Below, piece after piece: positions 26,457-34,877 of a DNA stretch of 64,000 nt (position 1 is its first letter; the number at the start of each line of letters is the position of its first letter). Under the pieces are notes generated by a model that made no database searches, was not told the origin of the DNA, and saw only the letters and a list, made by a program, of their open reading frames with translations. Location: contig NZ_CP087190.1 of assembly GCF_024749165.1 (NCBI RefSeq), positions 310,001 to 374,000 on the forward strand. The letters are read 5' to 3'. The translations under genes and the position numbers were made by a program. Source of the stretch: Pseudomonas sp. B21-023 (GTDB lineage: Bacteria; Pseudomonadota; Gammaproteobacteria; Pseudomonadales; Pseudomonadaceae).

Positions 26457-27298
26457 GCCTCACCCCTTACCGGCAGCTCCGGTTGCTTGCAGATACGGTC
26501 GAGCATGATCGCCAGCAGGACGATGGCCAGGCCCGCTTCGAAGCCCAGGGAGATATCGGCGGTGTTCAGTGCGTTGACCACGGGTTTGCCCAGGCCGTCG
26601 GCGCCGACCAGGGCGGCAATCACCACCATCGATAGCGACAGCATGATGCATTGCGTCACCCCGGCAGCGATGCTCGGCATGGCGTGTGGCAGTTCGATGC
26701 GGGTCAGCAGTTGGCGACGCGAGCAACCGAAGGCCTTGCCGGCGTCCATCAGCTCCTGCGGCACGTCGCAGATGCCCAGGTAAGTGAGGCGGATGGGTGC
26801 TGCGATGGCGAACACCACGGTGGAGATCAGCCCCGGCACCACGCCCAGGCCAAACAGGGTCAGGGTCGGGATCAGGTAGACGAAGGTGGGCACGGTCTGC
26901 ATCAGGTCCAGCACCGGACGCATGGCGGTGTAGAACATCGGCTTGTGCGCGGCGGCGATGCCCAGCGGCACGCCGATGACCACGCAGACCACCGTGGCGA
27001 AAGTGACCTGCGCCAGGGTTTCCATGGTTTCCTGCCAGTAGCCCAGGTTGAGGATCAGCAGGAACGAAAGGGCGACGAAGACGGTGAGCGCCCACTTGCG
27101 CTGTATCAGGTGCGCGAGGCCGGCGAACAGGGCGATGAGTACGAATGGGTTGAACCAGGTCAGGGCGCTGGTGACCCCATGGATCATGAATTCCAGGCCT
27201 GCGGCGATGGCGTCGAAGTAGCTGGCGCCATTCTGGGTCAACCATTCGACGAATGAGGCGATGTACTGCCCCAGGGGTATTTTCTGATCGATAAGCAT
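26453..27298 (-). CDS. choW: Choline/quaternary amine ABC transporter permease
   Basis: A 281-residue inner-membrane permease of the ProW type: start MLIDQKIPLGQYIASFVEWL, then about six helices, with the coupling loop DAGKAFGCSRRQLLTRIELPHAMPSI. I choose ATG 27298 because the earlier frame adds a non-family, Cys/Pro-rich tail. In Pseudomonas the CbcWV core works with several binding proteins, among them CbcX and CaiX, both encoded in this window. A hairpin separates it from choX. Confidence 0.9.
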   Translation of the reverse strand: MLIDQKIPLGQYIASFVEWLTQNGASYFDAIAAGLEFMIHGVTSALTWFNPFVLIALFAGLAHLIQRKWALTVFVALSFLLILNLGYWQETMETLAQVTFATVVCVVIGVPLGIAAAHKPMFYTAMRPVLDLMQTVPTFVYLIPTLTLFGLGVVPGLISTVVFAIAAPIRLTYLGICDVPQELMDAGKAFGCSRRQLLTRIELPHAMPSIAAGVTQCIMLSLSMVVIAALVGADGLGKPVVNALNTADISLGFEAGLAIVLLAIMLDRICKQPELPVRGEA

Positions 27299-27335
27299 GA
27301 TAGCGAGCTTCCACCTGCAAAGATTGAAATCAGTC

Positions 27336-27359
27336 CGGGGTGGGCACGGTCCCACCCCG
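27336..27359 (-). other. Intercistronic hairpin between choX and choW
   Basis: CGGGGTGGG-CACGGT-CCCACCCCG is a perfect 9-base stem in the 84-base gap. There is no T run. It may stop some transcripts or shield the choX message, giving more binding protein than permease. Confidence 0.65.
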
Positions 27360-27382
27360 CGGTGTTGCCATGGCGTCTTGCG

Positions 27383-28330
27383 TTATTGCGTCAGTTTGGC
27401 CTTGGCCGCCTCAAGGCCGGGTTTGCCGTCCACGGTGGTCACGCCGGCGAGCCAGGCTTCGAGCTTGCCGGGGTTGTCCTTCAGCCATTTTTTCGCGGCC
27501 GCCTCGGGCTTCATCTTGTCGTCCAGGACATAGCCCATCATGGTGCTTTCATCCTTGAGCTCGAACGACAGGTTCTTCAACAGCTGGCCAACGTTGCCGC
27601 ATTCCTGGGCGTAGCCCTTGCGGGTGTTGGTCAGCACGGTGGCCTTGCCGAAGTCGGGACCGAAGTAGGCATCCCCACCGGTCAGGTACTGCATCTTGAA
27701 GCGGGTGTTCATCGGGTGCGGTTCCCAGCCGAGGAAGACGATCGCGTCTTCACGCTTCTGCGCCCGGTCGACCTGCGCCAGCATGCCCGCCTCACTGGAC
27801 TGCACGATCTGGAAGCCGGCGTCCTTCAGGCCGAAGGCGTTGTCGTCGATCATCTTCTGGATGGTGCGGTTGCCATCGTTGCCCGGTTCGATGCCGTAGA
27901 TCTTGCCCTTGAGATCCTGCTTGAACTTGGGAATGTCGGCGAAGTCCTTCAGGCCCTTGTCATACAGGGCCTGGGGCACGGCCAGCGTGTACTTGGCATT
28001 TTCCAGGTTGGCGCGCACGGTCTCGACGGTGCCGGCATCGCGGTACTGCTTGATGTCGTTCTCCATGGTCGGCATCCAGTTGCCGAGAAACACGTCCAGG
28101 TCCTTGCCGGTGGCCAGCGACTTGTAGGTCACCGGTACCGAGATCATGGTGGTGTGGGTCTTGTAGCCCAGGGCTTCGAGCACGACGCTGGTGGTCGCGG
28201 TGGTGACCGTGATGTCGGTCCAGCCGACATCGGAGAACCGTACCGTCTGGCACTGCTCGGGTTCGGCGGCCTGGGCCAACAGCGGAGCGGACAGCAACGC
28301 GACCAGCAACAGCGAGGGTGAACCTTTCAT
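27383..28330 (-). CDS. choX: Choline-binding periplasmic protein
   Basis: A 315-residue solute-binding protein with signal MKGSPSLLLVALLSAPLLAQAA. The aromatic box that holds quaternary ammonium groups is visible: VGWTDI, FLGNWMPTM, and FLGWEPHPMN, besides EPGNDGN. These are the ChoX/CbcX hallmarks. It is first in choX-choW-choV and is divergent from the serine deaminase gene. Choline is the likely preferred ligand; betaine is possible. Confidence 0.9.
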   Translation of the reverse strand: MKGSPSLLLVALLSAPLLAQAAEPEQCQTVRFSDVGWTDITVTTATTSVVLEALGYKTHTTMISVPVTYKSLATGKDLDVFLGNWMPTMENDIKQYRDAGTVETVRANLENAKYTLAVPQALYDKGLKDFADIPKFKQDLKGKIYGIEPGNDGNRTIQKMIDDNAFGLKDAGFQIVQSSEAGMLAQVDRAQKREDAIVFLGWEPHPMNTRFKMQYLTGGDAYFGPDFGKATVLTNTRKGYAQECGNVGQLLKNLSFELKDESTMMGYVLDDKMKPEAAAKKWLKDNPGKLEAWLAGVTTVDGKPGLEAAKAKLTQ

Positions 28331-28774
28331 GGATGGACTCCTGTGATTTTATCTTCGGGTTCGCGTGGGTCGCCGAGCGTTCTCAGGGCTCCGGTCGACC
28401 AGGCCTGCAGAGGGCAGGATGCGAGGCCGTGCAATACGAGTCGCTTTCGATAATCCTCCAGCGTTCGGCAATCGCCTACTGGTGGCGTCGTATCCAGTAC
28501 AGGACGGGTCGTATCCAGTACGGACAATGTCGCAACTGGGTTTTTCCACCCTCATACCTCGGTTTTTGCGTCGTCTTGCCGCTGGAAAACGGCGCACGAA
28601 GGGCCAGTTCAGCGGCGGCGCTGCTGGACAAAAGTACGTCGGTTGCAGACGGCGAGGGGCTGGGCAAAAGCCCGATGATGCGAGCATTCAAGGCGGCTCG
28701 ACTGTTTCAGCCTAGCAGTTGCTCCGCCCTGCGCCCGGCGCGCAGAGACAAGCCCAGCAAGAGGTGATTCGACA
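28331..28774. promoter_or_regulatory. Divergent control region of choX and the serine deaminase gene, with a tandem direct repeat
   Basis: 444 bases without a gene. GTCGTATCCAGTAC is repeated exactly at 28487-28500 and 28508-28521, a 21-base period, which puts both copies on the same face of the helix. The second copy runs into GGACAATGTCGCAACTGG (28521-28539). Both flanking genes belong to the betaine route known to be activated by GbdR, so this is a strong candidate activator site. The repeat is seen; the binding protein is inferred. Confidence 0.6.
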
Positions 28775-30151
28775 ATGGCCATCAGCGTGTTCGACCTGTT
28801 CAAGATCGGTGTCGGGCCCTCCAGCTCCCACACCGTCGGCCCCATGCGTGCTGGCGCGCTGTTCGTCCAGGGGCTGCGTGAGCGCGGCGAACTGGAGCAG
28901 GTGCGGCGTATCGAAGTGAGGCTGTATGGCTCGCTGTCGGCCACCGGCGTCGGCCACGGCACCGACAACGCAACGATCATGGGCCTGATGGGCGAATGGC
29001 CGGACGCCATCGACCCTGGCCAGATCACCCCACGTATCGCCGACCTGCGCGAAACCAACGTGCTCAGGCTCGACAACCGCCTGCCCATCGAGTTCGTCTG
29101 GGCCCGCGACATGCTGCTGCTGGACGAGAACCTGCCGTACCACCCCAATGCCATGACGCTGATTGCCGAAGGCGAGGCGGGCGAGCTGCACCGCGACACC
29201 TATTACTCGGTGGGCGGCGGTTTCGTGGTCGATGCCGCCCAGGCCGCCAGCGGCGTGCTGGACGCCGACCAGACCGTGCTGCCCTACGACTTCGACAGTG
29301 CCGCCGAACTGCTGCGCCTGTGCAGGCAAAACGACCTGCGCGTGTCGCAATTGATGCTGGAGAACGAAAAGGTCTGGCGCAGCGAAGCCGAGATCCGCGC
29401 CGGCCTGCTCAAGCTCTGGCAAGCCATGCAGGAGTGCGTGAACAACGGCCTCAAGCATGAAGGCATCCTGCCCGGCGGGCTCAATGTGCGCCGCCGCGCC
29501 GCCCGGCTGCACCGCAGCCTGCAGGAGCTGGGCAAGCCCAACGTGATCGGCTCGACCATGAGCGCCATGGAGTGGGTCAACCTGTTCGCCCTGGCGGTCA
29601 ACGAAGAGAACGCCGCCGGCGGGCGCATGGTCACTGCGCCCACCAACGGCGCGGCGGGGATCATCCCGGCGGTGTTGCACTACTACATGCGTTTCTCCGA
29701 CGCGGTGGACGAGTCCAATGTGGTGGACTTCTTCCTCGGCGCGGCGGCGGTGGGCATCCTGTGCAAGAAGAACGCCTCGATCTCCGGCGCCGAGGTTGGT
29801 TGCCAGGGCGAGGTCGGCTCGGCTTGCGCCATGGCCGCCGCAGGCTTGGCCGATGTCCTCGGCGCCACCCCGGCGCAGTTGGAAAACGCCGCCGAGATCG
29901 CCCTGGAACATAACCTCGGCCTGACCTGCGACCCGGTTGGTGGCCTGGTGCAGGTCCCGTGCATCGAGCGCAACGCCATCGCTGCGGTAAAGGCGATCAA
30001 TGCTGTGCAGATGGCCCTGCGCGGTGATGGCGAACACTTCATCTCGTTGGACCAGGTGATCCGCACCATGCGCGACACCGGCGCCGACATGCACGACAAG
30101 TACAAGGAAACCTCCCGCGGAGGCCTGGCGGTCAGCGTCATCGAATGCTGA
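28775..30151 (+). CDS. sdaB: L-serine ammonia-lyase (iron-sulfur type)
   Basis: A 458-residue single-chain serine deaminase converting L-serine to pyruvate and ammonia. It starts [22 protein letters not shown], and has [53 protein letters not shown]; the Cys of the last three strings bind the [4Fe-4S] cluster. AAGAGGTG lies upstream of the ATG. Between choX and gbdR it completes the choline-betaine-glycine-serine-pyruvate route. sdaA is an equally common name. Confidence 0.93.
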   Translation: MAISVFDLFKIGVGPSSSHTVGPMRAGALFVQGLRERGELEQVRRIEVRLYGSLSATGVGHGTDNATIMGLMGEWPDAIDPGQITPRIADLRETNVLRLDNRLPIEFVWARDMLLLDENLPYHPNAMTLIAEGEAGELHRDTYYSVGGGFVVDAAQAASGVLDADQTVLPYDFDSAAELLRLCRQNDLRVSQLMLENEKVWRSEAEIRAGLLKLWQAMQECVNNGLKHEGILPGGLNVRRRAARLHRSLQELGKPNVIGSTMSAMEWVNLFALAVNEENAAGGRMVTAPTNGAAGIIPAVLHYYMRFSDAVDESNVVDFFLGAAAVGILCKKNASISGAEVGCQGEVGSACAMAAAGLADVLGATPAQLENAAEIALEHNLGLTCDPVGGLVQVPCIERNAIAAVKAINAVQMALRGDGEHFISLDQVIRTMRDTGADMHDKYKETSRGGLAVSVIEC

Positions 30152-30175
30152 TGCGCCGTTCTGGCCCGTGCGTGA

Positions 30176-30202
30176 CCAATGCGCCACATTCTGGCGCATT
30201 GG
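30176..30202 (+). terminator. Hairpin after the serine deaminase gene
   Basis: CCAATGCGCCA-CATTC-TGGCGCATTGG is a perfect 11-base stem 24 bases after the stop, followed by TTGTC rather than a full T run. Confidence 0.7.
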
Positions 30203-30341
30203 TTGTCATCTACCGGCCGTCGCCTGTCGTTACCAGCAGGACCGTTGTCGGTGACACTTAAGTCTGTCGCATCTGGGCAAGCTTCCCACAAGTGCTACCG
30301 ATTTGCTCAGGGGTGACGCGCAGAGGCGCTGGCTCGCCTGT

Positions 30342-30356
30342 TTGCGTTTGACGCAA
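30342..30356. promoter_or_regulatory. Palindrome upstream of gbdR, possible enhancer site
   Basis: TTGCGT-TTG-ACGCAA is a perfect dyad about 98 bases upstream of the -24 element of the RpoN-like promoter at 30454. This distance suits an upstream activating site for an NtrC-family activator. Which protein binds it is not known. Confidence 0.4.
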
Positions 30357-30453
30357 GGCTGATTGCCCAGGCCGCTGGAAGGCGCGTGCCGACGTCGCTT
30401 TTGGGTTTTATTGGATGGGCGTTCAAATTCAGGCATGCCATTTGCGTTGAGAT

Positions 30454-30468
30454 TGGCAAAGCCCCTGC
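30454..30468 (+). promoter_or_regulatory. Candidate sigma-54 (RpoN) promoter of gbdR
   Basis: TGGCAAAGCCCCTGC has GG (30455-30456) and GC (30467-30468) with exactly ten bases between, as sigma-54 requires; consensus is TGGCAC-N5-TTGC. Transcription would start near 30480 and give a leader of about 60 bases. The left arm of a GCCCC/GGGGC hairpin (30461-30482) overlaps it. Confidence 0.55.
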
Positions 30469-30540
30469 ATACGAAACGGGGCCATTACAAGAACAGTGCT
30501 CGCCTGAGGCACACCCTGCATTGTGTGAGGAGAAATCGCG

Positions 30541-31647
30541 ATGACGTCGTACACCTCCGGGACCCCAACCCAGAACCGCACAGCACCCCAGTCCATCGGC
30601 TTTCTCCTGCTGGACAACTTCACCCTCATTTCCCTGGCGTCGGCGGTCGAACCGCTGCGCATGGCCAACCAGCTGTCCGGGCGCGAGCTGTATCGCTGGC
30701 ACACCCTGACCGTCGACGGTGGCCAGGTGTGGGCCAGCGACGGCCTGCAGATTACCCCCGACGCGGCCATGCACAGTGCCCCGCCGATAGACACCGTGAT
30801 CGTTTGCGGTGGCGTCGGCATCCAGCGCACCGTCACCCGTGAGCACGTCACCTGGCTGCAAGCCCAGGCCCGCCAGTCGCGTCGCCTTGGCGCGGTGTGT
30901 ACCGGCAGCTGGGCGCTGGCCTGCGCCGGGTTGCTCGACGGCTTCGATTGCAGCGTGCACTGGGAATGCCTGGCGGCAATGCAGGAGGCCTACCCGCGGG
31001 TGAACATGAGCACCCGCCTGTTCACCCTCGACCGCAACCGCTTCACCAGCTCCGGCGGTACCGCGCCGCTGGACATGATGCTGCACCTGATCAGCCGCGA
31101 TCACGGCCGCGAGCTGTCGGCGGCGATCTCCGAGATGTTCGTCTACGAGCGCATCCGCAACGAGCAGGACCACCAGCGCGTGCCGCTCAAGCACATGCTC
31201 GGCACCAACCAGCCGAAGTTGCAGGAAATCGTCGCGCTGATGGAAGCCAACCTCGAGGAGCCGATCGACCTCGACGAGCTGGCGGTCTATGTGGCGGTGT
31301 CGCGGCGCCAGCTCGAGCGCCTGTTCCAGAAGTACCTGCACTGCTCGCCGTCGCGCTACTACCTCAAGCTGCGGCTGATCCGCGCCCGGCAACTGCTCAA
31401 GCAGACGCCGATGTCGATCATCGAGGTGGCCTCTGTGTGCGGTTTCGTCTCCACGCCGCATTTCTCCAAGTGCTACCGCGAATACTTCGGCATTCCACCG
31501 CGTGACGAGCGGGTGGGTTCGAACACCACCCAGCAGGTGGCGATGATGCCCATCCCTCAGGCCATGGCCTTGTCGCCGCACAGCGGGCCGATGGCCTCCC
31601 TTAGTCAGGCGCGCAATGAGTCGACGTTCGCCAGTGTGAGGCTCTGA
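30541..31647 (+). CDS. gbdR: GbdR, GlxA-type AraC activator of betaine catabolism
   Basis: A 368-residue regulator: an N-terminal DJ-1/PfpI-like sensing domain (SIGFLLLDNFTLISLASAVEPLR, GAVCTGSWALACAGLLDG) and a C-terminal pair of AraC helix-turn-helix motifs (LAVYVAVSRRQLERLFQKYL and IIEVASVCGFVSTPHFSKCY). In Pseudomonas, GbdR activates the choline, betaine and dimethylglycine genes in response to betaine. Position beside choXWV and sda agrees. GAGGAG lies eight bases before the ATG. The upstream region shows an RpoN-like promoter. Confidence 0.93.
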   Translation: MTSYTSGTPTQNRTAPQSIGFLLLDNFTLISLASAVEPLRMANQLSGRELYRWHTLTVDGGQVWASDGLQITPDAAMHSAPPIDTVIVCGGVGIQRTVTREHVTWLQAQARQSRRLGAVCTGSWALACAGLLDGFDCSVHWECLAAMQEAYPRVNMSTRLFTLDRNRFTSSGGTAPLDMMLHLISRDHGRELSAAISEMFVYERIRNEQDHQRVPLKHMLGTNQPKLQEIVALMEANLEEPIDLDELAVYVAVSRRQLERLFQKYLHCSPSRYYLKLRLIRARQLLKQTPMSIIEVASVCGFVSTPHFSKCYREYFGIPPRDERVGSNTTQQVAMMPIPQAMALSPHSGPMASLSQARNESTFASVRL

Positions 31648-31653
31648 ACGCGC

Positions 31654-31684
31654 GCCCTCTTCGCGGGATATCCGCGAGGAGGGC
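31654..31684 (+). terminator. Hairpin after gbdR
   Basis: GCCCTCTTCGCGG-GATAT-CCGCGAGGAGGGC pairs over 13 positions with one wobble. It starts seven bases after the gbdR stop and has no T run; the next hairpin (31712-31746) has one. Confidence 0.65.
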
Positions 31685-31711
31685 AGTCATAGAGTGGGGC
31701 TAATTGTAATT

Positions 31712-31746
31712 GCCCGGTCGCCTACAGCGGCTGGGCTTTTTGTTTT
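31712..31746 (+). terminator. Intrinsic terminator downstream of gbdR
   Basis: GCCCGGTCGC-CTAC-AGCGGCTGGGC followed by TTTTTGTTTTT forms a GC stem with a long T run. It marks the border: sequence after it is markedly poorer in GC up to about 34.8 kb. Confidence 0.75.
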
Positions 31747-31884
31747 TACATACCTGGTAATTTTGCTAGTTGTGGAATGTGGTCGCTGCATGAAACATAT
31801 ATGCGGTGTGTTGAGTGAGGCTGCGTAAAGTGGGGATTTTTATTGATTTAATTAAAAGTTAGATTTTCGATGGAGGTGGAGAGT

Positions 31885-32688
31885 ATGAAATTCAAGGTGT
31901 CTCGAGGTGTTCGAGGGTTTCTTTTGCTCGCGCCAGTACTGTGTTGTGCGATGCTTTCAGCCAAGGTGTCAGCGGCCGAGTTGCTTTATTCAATGAAGGT
32001 GATCACGTATACAGGTCGTTACTTTCAAGGAGAGAACTGCGCTACAATGGTGTATAAAAATGATTTTAGCGATATGTGTCGATCAACGAGGGACAAGGTA
32101 ATTGGGGCGCTGAGACTGACAATGCTTCCCCAGGAACCTATTAGCATCGCTTTTCTGGTGGACCCTGGCGAAAATGGGGGGGGTGATTCGGGAGCTTATG
32201 CCATTAGCGGGTCGATGGAGGGGGATTCCCGAATTGAGAGAAGTATTATTGATATGCATAACCCTGTCGATGAAACTCTTCTCCCCTACCGGCTTCAGAG
32301 GCTCGGGGCCGGTGTTGACGGTAAGATTAGATGGTTGGTTGCTGGCACTCCTGGTGCTGCGGCGGTTCAGATGACGGCGAAGGGTGAAGCAGCTCCTGTC
32401 TGCCAATTTGTAGTTGAGAAAGAGAGTGAGGTTGAATTAGGAAAGGTGTGCCCTACTGTAGATTTCTCAAGGGAAGATTTGGGCGTGAAGGTAATCGGGC
32501 TAGGGTCAAGCCCCAGGCTGTGTTTTGAGGGGCGTACCGGATCGGATAGCAGTTGTTACAGCGCCAGTAGCATGGAATTTTTCGTACCGAAGTTAGGTGG
32601 GGCTGATGGGGCGGCTAATGTGACCGTGGAGAGTAAAGGTAATGTCAGAGGTAAAGTACAGAAGGTGAAGTACTACAGTGTGCACTGA
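31885..32688 (+). CDS. Secreted protein of unknown function with three cysteine loops
   Basis: A 267-residue protein. I start it at ATG 31885 because GGAG stands seven bases before it and the signal peptide KFKVSRGVRGFLLLAPVLCC to SAKVSAA follows at once. The mature part has six cysteines in three local pairs: NC to MC (12 residues between), VC to VC (15) and LC to SC (10), suggesting three disulfide-closed loops. It is otherwise beta-like and Gly-rich (GENGGGDSGAYAISGS). I recognise no family. Its base and codon use (AGA, AAT, GTA codons) differ from core neighbours, a sign of transfer. Export to periplasm or beyond is inferred. Confidence 0.65.
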   Translation: MKFKVSRGVRGFLLLAPVLCCAMLSAKVSAAELLYSMKVITYTGRYFQGENCATMVYKNDFSDMCRSTRDKVIGALRLTMLPQEPISIAFLVDPGENGGGDSGAYAISGSMEGDSRIERSIIDMHNPVDETLLPYRLQRLGAGVDGKIRWLVAGTPGAAAVQMTAKGEAAPVCQFVVEKESEVELGKVCPTVDFSREDLGVKVIGLGSSPRLCFEGRTGSDSSCYSASSMEFFVPKLGGADGAANVTVESKGNVRGKVQKVKYYSVH

Positions 32689-32884
32689 CGGCATGACGCT
32701 TTGCCCTGCACACGCTGCCCGCTGGTAAACATGCCCGCCGTGCAGTCAGTTCCCGCTGAGATCTTTTGAACTCACTGAGGGTGGGCTTGACCAGCGATTC
32801 CATATGAAGGGGTCGCTGGTCAAGCCACGTCTGAACGCCCCCTTCAGAAGTCGCTCAAGAAAGGGGATGCCTCATTCGATGATT

Positions 32885-33142
32885 TCAAGCGCGCTTGCTG
32901 TACTGTGCCAACGCCGGCAACAACTGCTTGTCGAGGGCCTCGCGCACTGCCGGCAGGATCGTCGCACTGCCGCTATACATTTGCTCCACCATGCCCTTGA
33001 GCGCCCGAACATTAGGTTCGGTCAGCCCTCGCACCACCACTTCGCAGGCCTGCTCGGGGTTGGCGTCGGCCGGAATGTCGAAGCCTCGCGAACGCAGCTG
33101 GCCCAGGAGATCGTCTTGGTCAATCAGGTCCGTATGCATCAT
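32885..33142 (-). CDS. Small helical protein of unknown function
   Basis: An 85-residue protein starting MMHTDLIDQDDLLGQLRSRG, with AAGGAG seven bases upstream; an ATG one codon later is also possible. The frame continues 50 codons upstream without a ribosome site, which I reject. It is acidic at the front, with GLTEPNVRALKGMVEQMY and AVREALDKQLLPALAQYSKR as helices, one Cys and no signal peptide. I know no family. Its GC is nearer to the chromosome than that of the two flanking secreted-protein genes, so it may be a Pseudomonas gene inside the insert. Confidence 0.6.
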   Translation of the reverse strand: MMHTDLIDQDDLLGQLRSRGFDIPADANPEQACEVVVRGLTEPNVRALKGMVEQMYSGSATILPAVREALDKQLLPALAQYSKRA

Positions 33143-33467
33143 GGTTGTACTCCTTCGCTTGGGGTGGGTTGCGATTGATTCTGTGACGGGGGCGCCAGGG
33201 CCGCAAGAACAGAAAACCACCATGGCCACTTTGGCTAAGAACAGGTCGTTTACGGCTAAATCGCCGAGCCAGAAAGCCGGCGCTGAGATCACTTACAGCA
33301 TCGGGGGCTGGGTCTCACTTATTAAGCACTGGTAGATGTCGCCCATGCCTGATCCCGGATGCTCATGGCTTTCCGGTTTTTTATGGGGCGCGTTACCTGA
33401 TAATTCTGTCAGTTGTCTTGTCGGTGTGGGGATGTAATTAATACCTCCTATTTTAAGGGAGGTGCAT
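33143..33467. other. Intergenic region upstream of the metalloprotease-like gene
   Basis: 325 bases with no supported gene. It becomes AT-rich near its right end, where a promoter is likely; AAGGGAGG (33455-33462) is the ribosome site of the next gene. I see no repeat or named regulatory motif. Confidence 0.4.
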
Positions 33468-34802
33468 ATGAAAGGCTCTATGTTTAGAGGTGTTGCATGG
33501 GCAACGGGAATTGTGTCGTTGTCATTGCTTTCATTGGCTAGCGCGTTTGCAGGGGAGATATCCCGCTTGGCTGAGCTTGAACCACCCGTAGACCGGCGGA
33601 CGCTAGAGCAAGCCCAGTTTACTGGCAGGGAGGGGCTGAAAGTATTGCTGGATAACCCTGCGGGCCAAAGTATCCAGTTGATGCGTGCCCACCCAACGAT
33701 CGTGAACGAGTCGACACAGCTACTCGCGATGCCACTGGCGGATGGGCGAGTGCTGAAGTTTCGGCTGCGCAACTACACCGCACCTGAACCGTCTGATAAT
33801 AGTGGTGTTGCAGGGGGAGAGTATACACCTGCCGCATACTGGTTTGGCGAAGGGGTATTGGATGACGAGCCTCGCGCTACTGTGACGTCGAAAGACACCT
33901 TCGCTGCTTCGAACTTTATATTTTTAGCACGCCGCGGTGATTCACTCAGGGGGCGGATGGTTGTCAATGGGAAACTCTACTTGCTGGAGAATGCTGGTAA
34001 TGGGCAGCATGGATTAATGGAGGTAAACGAAGCGCAGGGTTTGCCCTGTCTGCTAGTGGACGATGCAACGGTCAAGCAAGCAGACATTGCTAAAGCCAGT
34101 TTACCAAGGCCAGCTTCTCAAAGGGAACATGAGATCCATGTACTCCTTCTTACGACCTGGCGAACTAGCCAGATGACCAACCCATCGGCGTTTGACATTA
34201 TGACGGACGAAATAATGTTTTTCAGTCAAGTGAGTGATCAAGGTGATGGCTTGTCTCTAAAGCTTAAAGTGGTTCATCGGCTTGCGACTAATGCGGCAGA
34301 CGGTTTATTGAGTCAGGGTGAAAAAATTCTGGACGATTTTAGAAATGGAAAAACAGCAGCGACAAGCGGAGTGGCTCGTCTGCGTGAGCAGTACAAAGCT
34401 GACGTGGTAATTGTGGGTGGTGAATTTGTGCCGGCCAAGGCGGTGACGTATAAAAGTATAAGGCCCGAGAACGCGTACTATGTGTTTGCTATGCATGGGC
34501 CCCAGTATTTTTTGCATAGTTTCGGCCATCTGATGGGCCTTCGTGATGGGTGGAAGCCCGGCGGTCCGGGACTTATTCCTCCTTATCAATTCGGCTTCCT
34601 ATCCAAAGAATATAACAGTAAGCAGTATGCCTCAATTGGCTTTGACCTGAAAGATTGTCCAGAGGAAGCAGAATGCGAAACTGTTTATCGGTGGTCTGAC
34701 CCTGATGTTAACTTAGAGTTTGGGCGTTTCGGCGATCCCGAATATTCCAATGAAATTCGCCGCCTGAACGAACGGGCTGCTGAAATAAAGAACTATTACT
34801 AA
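33468..34802 (+). CDS. Secreted metzincin-like protein with degenerate zinc motif
   Basis: A 444-residue protein with a signal peptide (KGSMFRGVAWATGIVSLSLL to ASAFAG). The N-terminal half resembles the propeptide of reprolysin-like bacterial proteases; the C-terminal half has the metzincin layout: HVLLLTTWRTSQM near residue 225, ADVVIVGGEFV, HSFGHLMGLRDG near 347, and YRWSDPDVN close to the end. The active motif should be HExxHxxGxxHD. Here Glu is Ser, the third His is Asp, and the usual TIM Met-turn reads ASIGFD. It should not be an ordinary peptidase, though two His and an Asp could still hold a metal. Low GC. Start: GGGAGG before ATG 33468. Confidence 0.65.
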   Translation: MKGSMFRGVAWATGIVSLSLLSLASAFAGEISRLAELEPPVDRRTLEQAQFTGREGLKVLLDNPAGQSIQLMRAHPTIVNESTQLLAMPLADGRVLKFRLRNYTAPEPSDNSGVAGGEYTPAAYWFGEGVLDDEPRATVTSKDTFAASNFIFLARRGDSLRGRMVVNGKLYLLENAGNGQHGLMEVNEAQGLPCLLVDDATVKQADIAKASLPRPASQREHEIHVLLLTTWRTSQMTNPSAFDIMTDEIMFFSQVSDQGDGLSLKLKVVHRLATNAADGLLSQGEKILDDFRNGKTAATSGVARLREQYKADVVIVGGEFVPAKAVTYKSIRPENAYYVFAMHGPQYFLHSFGHLMGLRDGWKPGGPGLIPPYQFGFLSKEYNSKQYASIGFDLKDCPEEAECETVYRWSDPDVNLEFGRFGDPEYSNEIRRLNERAAEIKNYY

Positions 34803-34823
34803 CCATGGAGCACGCCGCTAACG

Positions 34824-34851
34824 GCCCTGGGTGCCTGCGACATCCCAGGGC
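34824..34851. terminator. Hairpin between convergent genes
   Basis: GCCCTGGG-N12-CCCAGGGC is a perfect 8-base stem in the 75-base gap between the metzincin-like gene and cdhB. It has no clear T run on either side and may end both messages inefficiently. Confidence 0.5.
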
Positions 34852-34877
34852 ATTTGTGGTGAACAGCCATTTGGTCC

